DNA from: Candidatus Trichofilum aggregatum
GTDB taxonomy: Bacteria > Chloroflexota > Anaerolineae > Promineifilales > Promineifilaceae
NCBI GenBank assembly: GCA_016716885.1
Contig: JADJUV010000045.1
Location: 1-61,412, forward strand
Direction: 5' to 3'
DNA: 61,412 nt
Part shown: piece after piece, positions 8,321-16,255 of the stretch
Layout: each line of letters opens with the position of its first letter
Position numbering within the stretch: position 1 is the stretch's first letter
Notes under the pieces: model-generated
Told to the model about the DNA's origin: nothing
The model's database searches: none
What the model saw: the letters and a program-made list of their open reading frames with translations, nothing else
Position numbers and translations under genes: made by a program

Positions 8321-9775
8321 ATGGACGATCAACAAATCCAGACCATCATCAACCGGGTTATGCGGGAGATTGGGCAGGGAACGCCGCCAACGGTCGCGGC
8401 CGCGCCCCTACCCTCTCGTTCTGTGCCTCTGCCGGAACCCCTGGCGGGGCAACTCGGTTTGTTTGATACCCTGGATGAAGCGGTTGCGGCCGCGACCCAG
8501 GCCTTCCGCCATCTGCAACAACTCCCTCTGGCCATTCGTCAGGATATGGTCGCCCAAATGCGCCAGGCCGGGCGGGAAAACGCCGCTGTCCTGGCCGAGA
8601 TGGCCCACAGCGAAACCGGCATGGGGCGCGTAGAAGATAAAATTGTCAAAAACATCCTCAACGCCACCAAAACCCAGGGGCCCGAAAGCCTCACCACCCA
8701 GGCCTGGAGCGGCGACGACGGCCTCACCATTGTCGAATACGCCCCTTACGGCATCATTGGGGCGCTGACTCCCAGCACCAACCCCACCAGCACCGTTATC
8801 TGCAACGCCATTGCTATGGTTTCCGCCGGGAACGCCGTGGTGTTTAATGCCCACCCCAGCGCCAAAGGCTGTTCCGGGCGCACCGTGCAACTGCTTAACC
8901 AGGCCATCCAGCGGGCCGGGGGGCCAGCCAATTTGCTCACCGCTGTCCGTGAACCTACCCTGGAATCGGCCACCGCCTTGATGCACCATAAAGGCATCCG
9001 TCTGCTGACCGTTACGGGTGGCACACCCGTCGTGCGGGCGGCCATGCAAAGTGGCAAACGAGCCATCTGCGCCGGGCCAGGCAACCCCCCGGTTGTGGTG
9101 GATGAAACGGCTGACATTGCCCAGGCCGGTCGGGATATTGTCATTGGTGGTTCGTTTGACAACAACATTGTTTGCACCACCGAAAAGGAAACCTTCGCCG
9201 TGGACAGCATCACCGATGAACTGATCAAGGTGATGACCCACAACGGCGCGGTAAAACTGAACTCCTGGCAGTTTGAGCGGCTGTGGAAAGCGGTCACGGT
9301 GAAGGATCGTGGCCCCGGCAAACCAGCGGACATGGATAAGGCGTTTATTGGCAAGAACGCGGCCGCGTTGCTCAAAATAATCGGCATTTCCGCCGGGCCA
9401 GAAGTGCGCCAGATCGTGGCTGAGGTAGACCGCCAACATCCATCCGTCTGGTCGGAGCAGATGATGCCCATCATGCCCGTGGTGCGCGTGGCCCATGCCA
9501 ATGAAGGCATTGACCTGGCCGTCGCCGCCGAACATGGTTTCCGCCACACCGCCATCATGCACTCCAAAAACCTGGATAATCTAAGCCGGATGGCCCGCGA
9601 GATGGATTGTAGTATCTTTGTCAAGAACGGGCCGTGCCTGGCTGGTGTCGGTTATGGGGGCGAAGGCCATTGCTCCTTCACCATTGCCAGCCCCACCGGT
9701 GAAGGGCTGACTGGCCCTATCAGTTTCAGCCGTTTGCGTCGCTGTACGTTGGTTGATTCATTCCGTATCGTTTAA
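8321..9775 (+). CDS. CoA-acylating aldehyde dehydrogenase (PduP/EutE-like), BMC cargo
   Basis: Signature aldehyde dehydrogenase of a catabolic microcompartment, converting an aldehyde (here probably acetaldehyde from DeoC) with CoA and NAD+ to acyl-CoA. The catalytic cysteine is Cys285 in NNIVCTTEKE. TPSTNPTSTVICNA and LTVTGGTPVV match the PduP/EutE group. Residues 2-18 (DDQQIQTIINRVMREIG) form an N-terminal amphipathic helix as in PduP and are separated from the enzyme by a Pro/Ala-rich linker, which is the layout of an encapsulation peptide. Length 484. No clear ribosome-binding site precedes ATG 8321. Confidence 0.95.
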   Translation: MDDQQIQTIINRVMREIGQGTPPTVAAAPLPSRSVPLPEPLAGQLGLFDTLDEAVAAATQAFRHLQQLPLAIRQDMVAQMRQAGRENAAVLAEMAHSETGMGRVEDKIVKNILNATKTQGPESLTTQAWSGDDGLTIVEYAPYGIIGALTPSTNPTSTVICNAIAMVSAGNAVVFNAHPSAKGCSGRTVQLLNQAIQRAGGPANLLTAVREPTLESATALMHHKGIRLLTVTGGTPVVRAAMQSGKRAICAGPGNPPVVVDETADIAQAGRDIVIGGSFDNNIVCTTEKETFAVDSITDELIKVMTHNGAVKLNSWQFERLWKAVTVKDRGPGKPADMDKAFIGKNAAALLKIIGISAGPEVRQIVAEVDRQHPSVWSEQMMPIMPVVRVAHANEGIDLAVAAEHGFRHTAIMHSKNLDNLSRMAREMDCSIFVKNGPCLAGVGYGGEGHCSFTIASPTGEGLTGPISFSRLRRCTLVDSFRIV

Positions 9776-9851
9776 CTGAGGGTTCGTAAAAATACACCTT
9801 CCTGGTTTAGACCTGACAGGTCTTGATCAAATATTATCCATTTACCAGACT

Positions 9852-10385
9852 ATGACTCTGAGCCAATTTGGTCGCAACCTCGTGAATATGGATATTTTCA
9901 CCGATGCCTACCGGGTAACAGGACGGGCAGCGGTGGGTGCAGGCGGCATTCATGCGGAACTAAGCAACCCCAACTCCAATTTTCTTGATCTGCATGATGC
10001 GTATATTTCCCGCATTCATGAACCAGGCAGTATCATTGCCAGTTACAATCTGGCCGCTTTTCGCAAAGACAATATTAACTTTATCGTGTTAACGGATCGG
10101 CGTGATGGGGTTCCTGTGGGCACCCAACATGGACGTTCTATTTTTACACGCGGCCGCCCCGTGCCTGCCTATGTCACCGTGCCTTCCTTTGAAATCAGGG
10201 GCGAACTTATCTACGAAGGCAAGGCCTCGCCCAATGCCATTTTGACCCAGGCGTTGGGTAAATTTTTGCTCATTTTTAGTGCGACGGCCTCGGCCTCTTT
10301 ACACCCAGAGATTAGTTATAGTGGTGATCTTATTTTGATTCACAAAGAGCGGGTGGGTATATTGTGTCTGGAGAAACCCCGCTGA
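9852..10385 (+). CDS. Unknown protein encoded within the BMC locus
   Basis: 177 residues that I do not recognise. There is no signal peptide and no clear membrane helix. The protein looks like a mixed alpha/beta domain, with HAELSNPNSNFLDLHDAYISRIHEPG near the N-terminus and a hydrophobic ALGKFLLIFSATASASL stretch near residues 138-154. It lies between the aldehyde dehydrogenase and the receiver-TadZ/ParA gene on the same strand, about 75-95 bp from each. That makes it a candidate partner of the ATPase (as McdB is of McdA) or an accessory of the shell. This is position-based inference only. Confidence 0.6.
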   Translation: MTLSQFGRNLVNMDIFTDAYRVTGRAAVGAGGIHAELSNPNSNFLDLHDAYISRIHEPGSIIASYNLAAFRKDNINFIVLTDRRDGVPVGTQHGRSIFTRGRPVPAYVTVPSFEIRGELIYEGKASPNAILTQALGKFLLIFSATASASLHPEISYSGDLILIHKERVGILCLEKPR

Positions 10386-10479
10386 TGAAGTATGGTGCGC
10401 AGAATGACGCATCAAAGATGTCACACAATGGTTGAGCCTGGTAGTAACCATAGGCGCAGACAATTTTGGGAGGCTGACA

Positions 10480-11604
10480 TTGGCGAACATCTTTGTTATT
10501 GATGATGATGCCCAGTTATTACAAATGGTGGGGCTGATGCTGAAGCGGGGTGGTCATACCGCCACGCTCATCAATAACCCGTTTGAAGGGTTAGAAAAGC
10601 TCAAAGAGGGTAAACCAGATTTGCTCATTCTGGATGTGATGATGCCAGGTATGAGTGGGCATGATTTTGCGCGTCATGTGCGCGACAAAGAAGAGCTGGC
10701 TTACCTGCCCATTTTGATTTTGACGGCTCGTGCTCAAGATGTGGATCGCGTGACGGCGTTAAAAAGCGGTGCCGATGATTACATGAGTAAGCCGGTAACA
10801 TCCCATGAGTTGATGGAGCGGATTGATCGCCTGCTTTCCAGTAAACAGCCTGTCGTAAAACCGGGCCGCGAGGGCATTATTTTAAGCGTCTTTTCGATGC
10901 GGGGTGGTGTAGGGCGCACGACATTGGCGGTAAATCTGGCGACGGCCTTACGCCGTCTGACGCGTGAGGAAGTTTGTTTGGTGGATTTTTCCCCTTCGGG
11001 GGGGCAGGCGGCTATGCATTTGCGCATTCAGCCGAAGGTGAGCTGGGAAGAGCTTGCGGCCGCGGAACGGCTAGACCCGGCCATGCTCAAGGATTTTCTG
11101 CTATTGCACCAATCAGGACTCCGTTTATTGGCCGCGCCCATGTTGCCCCAATTAGCCACCAAACCATCCGGTGAATTTGCCAACACCATCTTAAAAATGT
11201 TGCGTGAACGGGTCGCTTTCACCGTTATAGACCTGCCACCCATGATTAATCCCGCCGTGCGGGCCAGTCTCCTCGCTTCCGACATCGTGTTTCACATTGT
11301 CACCCCGGAAGTGGTGTCAGTGCAGGTTGAGGTCCAGGCCACCCGGGCACTTATTCGTTTTGGTCTCAATCTACAGCAAAAGATTCATGTTTTGAACCAG
11401 ATCACCCCGGAAATTCAACTGCCCGCTTCAGCCGTGGAAAAAGGGTTGGGAACCCGGCTACCCTTCCAATTTGGCTTCGACGAACACCAATCACGGGCGT
11501 TGGCTCAGGGTGTCCCGCTGGCGATTACCACCACCCAATCACCCATCCCCACCGTTTCCTTAAACATGGCCGAAGCCATCTGGCAGAAAATTGTGAAAAA
11601 CTAA
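10480..11604 (+). CDS. Receiver domain fused to a TadZ/CpaE-like ParA ATPase
   Basis: An intact response-regulator receiver (residues 1-120: acidic cluster DDD 8-10, phospho-acceptor Asp52 in LILDVMMPG, Thr82, Lys104) is joined to a ParA/MinD-type domain. The deviant Walker A reads RGGVGRTT (141-148): both lysines of the KGGxGKT consensus are Arg. Such substitutions are typical of the TadZ/CpaE branch, which marks intracellular positions rather than segregating DNA. VIDLPP is the Walker B-like strand. Start TTG 10480 is chosen for the GGGAGG six bases upstream. No Tad/Flp pilus genes are nearby; the gene sits among shell genes, so a role in placing the compartment is suggested by analogy with the ParA-like McdA. 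Confidence 0.85.
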   Translation: MANIFVIDDDAQLLQMVGLMLKRGGHTATLINNPFEGLEKLKEGKPDLLILDVMMPGMSGHDFARHVRDKEELAYLPILILTARAQDVDRVTALKSGADDYMSKPVTSHELMERIDRLLSSKQPVVKPGREGIILSVFSMRGGVGRTTLAVNLATALRRLTREEVCLVDFSPSGGQAAMHLRIQPKVSWEELAAAERLDPAMLKDFLLLHQSGLRLLAAPMLPQLATKPSGEFANTILKMLRERVAFTVIDLPPMINPAVRASLLASDIVFHIVTPEVVSVQVEVQATRALIRFGLNLQQKIHVLNQITPEIQLPASAVEKGLGTRLPFQFGFDEHQSRALAQGVPLAITTTQSPIPTVSLNMAEAIWQKIVKN

Positions 11605-11751
11605 TTGGCTATTAGTACGTTGAGTCAACGAGTCGGGTGGCAGGGGGTTCAATCGCAATATAAAATCGTCTCCAAGTCTCTGCCCCTTTGGTCGCTTGTT
11701 CAGGTTAGAGTGATGCCTTCATCAGTCTAAAATCGCAAATCGTAAATTCTT

Positions 11752-12339
11752 ATGCTGGAACCGGCACTGGCGCTCCTCGAATTTGATAGTATTGCTCTGG
11801 GTATTCAAGCGGGGGATGCCATGGTGAAACGCGCCCCGGTGAGCCGTATTCAGAGTGGGACAGTCCATCCGGGGCGGTATCTGGTATTGGTAGCCGGGGA
11901 TGTGGCTTCGGTGGAAGAGGCGTTGAAGGCAGGGCAAGCTCTGGCACAGCAGGAATTACGGGATTTCGTCTTTTTGCCGCAGATTCACCCGGATGTGGTC
12001 AGCGCGTTGGGTGGGGAGCGGCCCGGACGGCCTGGTGATGCGGTGGGGATTGTAGAAACAAGCACGGTCGCGGCCGCGATCCGGGCCGCTGATGCCGGGG
12101 TGAAAGGGGCCGACGTGGGGTTGTGGCAGTTGCGCCTGGCCGATGGGCTGGGAGGCAAGGGCCTCGTCTTGTTTACCGGACTGGTGGCAGATGTAGAAGC
12201 GGCGGTGGAGATCGGTTGCGGCCGCGTGTCCGACCACCTCATCCGCTCCGTCATCATCGCCCAACTCCACGAAGAAATGCAGGTTAATCTAAGACTTAGC
12301 GGCCGCTTCGGCGAAACCTCTAACTGGCAAATTTTCTAA
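11752..12339 (+). CDS. BMC-T shell protein, PduT-like
   Basis: Tandem BMC-domain shell protein of 195 residues, close in length and pattern to PduT (ALLEFDSIALGIQAGDAMVK, FLPQIHPDVVSAL, AVGIVETSTVAAAIRAADAGVKGADV, a C-terminal LIRSVIIAQLHEEM). PduT trimers bind a [4Fe-4S] cluster in the central pore through Cys38, which lies just before a P-G-K motif. The equivalent position here is His39 (TVHPGRY), so a PduT-type cluster is not expected. No ribosome-binding site is evident before ATG 11752. Confidence 0.9.
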   Translation: MLEPALALLEFDSIALGIQAGDAMVKRAPVSRIQSGTVHPGRYLVLVAGDVASVEEALKAGQALAQQELRDFVFLPQIHPDVVSALGGERPGRPGDAVGIVETSTVAAAIRAADAGVKGADVGLWQLRLADGLGGKGLVLFTGLVADVEAAVEIGCGRVSDHLIRSVIIAQLHEEMQVNLRLSGRFGETSNWQIF

Positions 12340-12378
12340 CCAACTAGAAACTCAGAACTCGAAACTAGAAACTCCATC

Positions 12379-12660
12379 ATGCAACTAGCCAAAGTCATCG
12401 GCACAGTCGTGGCCTCACAAAAATATGAAGGGTTAACCGGAATCAAATTCCTGGTGGTTCAACCTTTGAGCAAGCAGCAAGAACCAGACGGGGAGCCGGT
12501 GGTCGCTGCGGATGCCACGGCTCAAGCGGGGCCGGGTGAACTGGTCTTCATCGTGGGCAGCCGGGAAGCGGCTCAGGCTATGCCTATTAAATTTGTGCCG
12601 ATAGACCATGCGATTGTCGGTATTGTGGATGCGGTGGACACCGCCCAAATAGAGGGATAA
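12379..12660 (+). CDS. BMC-P shell vertex protein (EutN/CcmL family), paralogue 2
   Basis: 93-residue pentamer protein: LAKVIGTVVASQKYEGLTGIKFLVVQPL, then GPGELVFIVGSREAAQ and DHAIVGIVDAVD. It differs enough from paralogues 1 and 3 to be an old duplication. No Shine-Dalgarno precedes ATG 12379. Only 3 bp separate its stop from paralogue 3, so the two are probably co-translated. Confidence 0.9.
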   Translation: MQLAKVIGTVVASQKYEGLTGIKFLVVQPLSKQQEPDGEPVVAADATAQAGPGELVFIVGSREAAQAMPIKFVPIDHAIVGIVDAVDTAQIEG

Positions 12661-12663
12661 ACC

Positions 12664-12939
12664 ATGTACATTGGCCTGGTTTCCGGCACCGTGGTAGCTA
12701 CGATAAAAGATGAAGCCTTTCGCGGCCGCAAACTGCTCCTGGTAGATCGCCTCGGTTTAGACAACCAGCCCACCGGCGAATATGACATCTGCGTGGATAC
12801 GGTGCAGGCGGGAACAGGGGATCGCGTGTTGGTGTTAGACGAAGGCAATGGCGCCCGCCAGGTGCTTCGTCTGGCCGAAGCCCCGATTCGCGCCGTGATT
12901 GTCGGCATTGTGGATGACGTGTCTCGGGAGCAAGAATGA
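12664..12939 (+). CDS. BMC-P shell vertex protein (EutN/CcmL family), paralogue 3
   Basis: 91-residue pentamer protein, last shell gene of the run: LVSGTVVATIKDEAFRGRKL, GTGDRVLVLDEGNGAR and AVIVGIVDDVS. GAGGG seven bases before ATG 12664 is a usable ribosome-binding site lying in the end of the previous gene. A different residue behind each conserved fold element suggests the three vertex proteins may differ in pore or cargo contacts. Confidence 0.9.
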   Translation: MYIGLVSGTVVATIKDEAFRGRKLLLVDRLGLDNQPTGEYDICVDTVQAGTGDRVLVLDEGNGARQVLRLAEAPIRAVIVGIVDDVSREQE

Positions 12940-12974
12940 GTAGATTGCTTCAATCTTGAACAGTGGACCAATCT

Positions 12975-13021
12975 GAAAAAACCCTTCCCCAAGGCGGGGG
13001 GCTCGACTAGCCAAGGGTGTT
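12975..13021. terminator. Possible terminator between the BMC operon and lysR
   Basis: AACCCTT and AAGGGTT arms enclose GC-rich inner pairing. On the minus strand the structure is followed by a run of T, fitting termination of the LysR gene. The inner stem is imperfect. Confidence 0.35.
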
Positions 13022-13068
13022 AAAGCGTCGAGGACTAAGATTTCCAGTCTCCAGTCTCCTTAGTCCCT

Positions 13069-13950
13069 TTACCGCTGGTGCCACACCTTATCGACCATTT
13101 CCACAAACGCCTGCTCCAACAAACTCAAGGTTCGGCCAGGGCGTGTAATCAACACAGAATCCCAACCATAAACTAAATCAGGACTGACCACCTCTGCCAG
13201 GCCAGAAACTGCCGCCAGACGACGGGGCATGAAGGTGATGGTATCCGGTTGGCGCACCATGGGCAGCGCGGCCGCGAGCGGAACCCGCAACACAGGCCCA
13301 GGGTCGGGAACCATCTGGCGCAAACTTTCCACGTGCACATCAAACGCTTTCCCCCAATGGATTAACACTAGCCGGTATTGCCACAATTGCCCCAAGGAAA
13401 TATTGTGCTTGTTAGCCAGCGGATGCTCCGGGGCCACGGCCACGATCATTTCATCATGCAACCGCAAAAGCACCTGGCTTTGGGCCAGCAAGTTGGGAAA
13501 CGCGGCCGCTAAACCCAAATTTAGCACCCCATCTTTGAGCTGATTCAGAACAAAATCGGTGTGCCCCGCTTCAATGTACAAATCGGCCAACGGATAACGT
13601 GCATTAAAATCCATCACAATATCTGGCAAAAGGTATGTGGAAAGGGAAAAGGTGGAACCAACGGTGACGCGGCCCACCACACCTTGCCGAACCAACTGTA
13701 ATGCCTCTTGCCCTGCTTCCAAGATATTGATAGCTCGCTCCACATAGGGCAAAAACGTCTCTCCCATTAACGTCAAACGCACCGGGCGTCTTTCCCGTTG
13801 GAATAAACCACCGCCTAACAATTTCTCCAGATTGTGGATACGGGTACTCAGTGAGGGTTGAGTCAGGTTCATTGCTTCCGCGGCCGCGGTAAAACTCCCC
13901 TCACGGGCAACCGCCACAAACGCTTGTAATTGATCGAGTTCCATTTTCAC
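13069..13950 (-). CDS. LysR-family transcriptional regulator
   Basis: 293 residues. The N-terminal winged helix-turn-helix (LDQLQAFVAVAREGSFTAAA, LTQPSLSTRIHNLEKLLG) is typical of LysR proteins, followed by a two-lobe effector domain. It faces the BMC operon tail to tail and is divergent from the response-regulator gene at 14315. It may sense a BMC substrate or product, but the arrangement does not prove it. Start ATG 13950 or ATG 13944 (MELDQL). Confidence 0.9.
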   Translation of the reverse strand: MKMELDQLQAFVAVAREGSFTAAAEAMNLTQPSLSTRIHNLEKLLGGGLFQRERRPVRLTLMGETFLPYVERAINILEAGQEALQLVRQGVVGRVTVGSTFSLSTYLLPDIVMDFNARYPLADLYIEAGHTDFVLNQLKDGVLNLGLAAAFPNLLAQSQVLLRLHDEMIVAVAPEHPLANKHNISLGQLWQYRLVLIHWGKAFDVHVESLRQMVPDPGPVLRVPLAAALPMVRQPDTITFMPRRLAAVSGLAEVVSPDLVYGWDSVLITRPGRTLSLLEQAFVEMVDKVWHQR

Positions 13951-14314
13951 TCCTGAGAAAATAAGTGGCGAGTGTGCGAGTTCCTACGAAAATAACGAAC
14001 CGCAGAGACGCAGAGAACGCAGAGAAAAGAAAAATCTGTGTCCATCTGTGTCATCTGTGGATAAATTTCCCTCTGCTTTTCTTCTTCCAGGCTACCCTTA
14101 TTACAGTACTATCCTGCGACTTTGTGCCTATGACATATATCACATTATAGTCAACTTCAATAATAAGCATAGTCACTATCACCTTGATTGATAACTATGC
14201 CTGTGTTATTTTTGGTTTGCCCTTACAAGATTAAACACCCCGTCATCTTAGGGATGAAAAGATAGGTCTCCTCATTTGTCCCGCGCCTAAATCTATCATC
14301 CTGAGGCTAAAATC
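13951..14314. other. Intergenic region with 'CGCAGAGACGCAGAG' type repeats
   Basis: Divergent promoter region of 364 bp. It contains repeat text common in large bacterial genomes ('ccgcagagacgcagagaacg', 'tctgtgtccatctgtgtcatctg') and then an AT-rich part (14130-14230) that may hold promoters. No RNA gene was recognised. Confidence 0.4.
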
Positions 14315-14752
14315 ATGACCAGGCACATTCTCTACTTCGATGAACATCTCTTCAATCAGTTACTTGTCAAGCGGATATTGCAGAAAGACGGTCACGAGAC
14401 CCGTTGTGCCAATGACCGGGAATGTGGTTGGCAGTTAGCCCTGTCCAGTCAACCCGATCTGATTTTGCTCGATATGAACCTGGAATGCGAAAGAGGGGGG
14501 ATTCACCTAACACGAGCCTTACGCCAGGTTTCCACGTTACAGACCTGCCCCATTATTTTATTGACGCAGGCAGGCCACTCTGAAACAGAGATTGAAGCCT
14601 TAGCTGCTGGAGCCAATGGTTTTCTCTACAAACCGGCTGGTATTCGGGAAATACAGACCGCATTACGGGCCATTTTGGATCGGCCAGAACCCAAGCCAGT
14701 GCGCCGCCCCGTGTCGGTTCCGGTGTATGCCCCTCAACCGATGGTCGCCTGA
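14315..14752 (+). CDS. Single-domain response regulator
   Basis: 145 residues forming one receiver domain with phospho-acceptor Asp53 (LILLDMNLE), conserved Thr (IILLTQ) and Lys (GFLYKPAG), and a short Pro-rich tail. There is no output domain, so it acts by phosphotransfer or protein binding. No histidine kinase is nearby. It is the second receiver protein close to the BMC locus, after the TadZ/ParA fusion. A terminator follows it. Confidence 0.88.
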   Translation: MTRHILYFDEHLFNQLLVKRILQKDGHETRCANDRECGWQLALSSQPDLILLDMNLECERGGIHLTRALRQVSTLQTCPIILLTQAGHSETEIEALAAGANGFLYKPAGIREIQTALRAILDRPEPKPVRRPVSVPVYAPQPMVA

Positions 14753-14789
14753 TCTGTTCACCAGCCGTTCCTTTTTCTCCAATCGTTTC

Positions 14790-14831
14790 AAGACCTGGTG
14801 AGCATGGTTGCTTTCCAGGTCTTGTTTTTTT
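14790..14831 (+). terminator. Rho-independent terminator after the response regulator
   Basis: Stem AAGACCTGG (14790-14798) with CCAGGTCTT (14815-14823), followed by a run of seven T. Confidence 0.8.
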
Positions 14832-14871
14832 GTTACCCCTCACCTGTTCCCCTTCCCCAATCGGAGTACCC

Positions 14872-16038
14872 ATGAGTTTCCTCACCCACCTGCAATGTTC
14901 GTTGTGCCATGTTATCTATGAGGCGGACCAGTTAATTCGGGTATGCCCGGCTTGTGAACACCCTTTGTTAGCCTGTTACGATTTGGCACACGCGGCCGCG
15001 ACGCTAGACCGTGATGAAATGCGCCATCGCCCCAATGACATGTGGCGCTACCATGAAATGTTGCCCGTGCGGGATCCCCAATACCGCATTAGTCTGGGTG
15101 AAGGGGGCACACCCATCCTCAAACTCAACAATCTCGGCCATTTGCTGGGGCTGAATCAGCTTTACCTGAAAGACGAGGGCCAAAATCCTACCGGCAGTTT
15201 CAAAGCTCTGGGGCTGGCAATGGCCGTAAGCCGTGCCCTTGAATTGGGCGCACGTGAATTTGTGATTCCCACAGCCGGTAATGCGGGTGGGGCTTTAGCC
15301 GTTTATTGTGCCCGCGCCGGGGTCTGCGCCCATGTGTACATGCCCCAGGATGCCCCGCTGATCAATATTTTGGAAGTGCAAATGACGGGAGCCGATTTGC
15401 ATCTGGTAAATGGGCTGATCAATGATGCCGGGCGAGAAGCGGCCGCGGCCGCGAAAGCGGGTGGTTGGTTCGATGTATCCACACTCAAAGAGCCGTACCG
15501 GGTTGAAGGTAAAAAGGTGATGGGGTACGAGCTGGCGGCTGCGTTCAATTGGGAACTGCCCGATGTCATTATTTACCCCACGGGCGGCGGCACCGGGCTG
15601 ATTGGCATGTGGAAAGCGTTTGCTGAGATGGAAGCCCTGGGTTGGATTGGCCCCAAGCGGCCGCGTATGGTAGCCGCCCAGGCTAGTGGCTGCGCCCCGG
15701 TGGTCAAAGCGTTTCACGATGGGGCTGAAGCCACTGAACCCTGGCCCAACGCGGCTACTATCGCTGGTGGCTTGCGGGTTCCCGTGACCATTGGCGGCCG
15801 CCTCATGCTGACGGCCCTGCGGGAAAGCCAGGGAACCGGCGTCGCTGTCCCCGATCATCGCATTCAGGCGGCCATGAGCCTACTGGCCCAACGTGAAGGC
15901 ATTTTTGTCTCCCTGGAAGCGGCCGCGACCGTCGCCGCCCTGGAAGACCTCATCAGCCAGGGCTGGGTCCACCCCGACGAACGTATTCTCATTTTTAATA
16001 CCGGCAGTGGCTTGAAACATCGTCTCATGCTGACGTGA
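14872..16038 (+). CDS. thrC: Threonine synthase
   Basis: PLP enzyme making threonine from O-phosphohomoserine. The N-terminal zinc-ribbon-like part has two Cys pairs (CSLC, CPAC). The fold-type II core shows NPTGSFKALG with the PLP lysine, PTAGNAGGA, the phosphate-binding PTGGGTGLIGMWKAF, and FNTGSGLKH near the end. ATG 14872 is chosen (CGGAG five bases upstream). Length 388. It lies after a terminator and is not obviously part of the BMC operon. Confidence 0.9.
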   Translation: MSFLTHLQCSLCHVIYEADQLIRVCPACEHPLLACYDLAHAAATLDRDEMRHRPNDMWRYHEMLPVRDPQYRISLGEGGTPILKLNNLGHLLGLNQLYLKDEGQNPTGSFKALGLAMAVSRALELGAREFVIPTAGNAGGALAVYCARAGVCAHVYMPQDAPLINILEVQMTGADLHLVNGLINDAGREAAAAAKAGGWFDVSTLKEPYRVEGKKVMGYELAAAFNWELPDVIIYPTGGGTGLIGMWKAFAEMEALGWIGPKRPRMVAAQASGCAPVVKAFHDGAEATEPWPNAATIAGGLRVPVTIGGRLMLTALRESQGTGVAVPDHRIQAAMSLLAQREGIFVSLEAAATVAALEDLISQGWVHPDERILIFNTGSGLKHRLMLT

Positions 16039-16053
16039 GGGGGAAGAGGGGCG

Positions 16054-16109
16054 GGTTGCAGGTTGCAGGTTGCAGGTTGCAGGTTGCAGGTTGCAGGTTG
16101 CAGGTTGCA
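16054..16109. repeat. Short tandem repeat, 7 bp x 8
   Basis: Eight perfect copies of GGTTGCA between thrC and the SDR gene. Copy number in such arrays can vary by slippage. Confidence 0.97.
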
Positions 16110-16255
16110 GGTAACGATTTTACTTTGCCACTCTGCCACTCGCCACCTTGCCCCTCCGCCAAAAACCTCTCTAAAGTGATATTGGCGATTTGCCCGTTTG
16201 GACTTACGATTGAGTCAAATCAACGGTTCAAGCGAAAAGACGATAGGGGGTATAT

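Noticed and set aside
8408..9562. Long open frame (384 codons) on the minus strand opposite the aldehyde dehydrogenase
   Set aside because: It is an antisense shadow of a well-conserved gene; composition is Gly/His-rich and no family is seen.
16054..16109. Tandem GGTTGCA repeats as a CRISPR-like array
   Set aside because: Units are 7 bp and contiguous with no spacers; a simple microsatellite.
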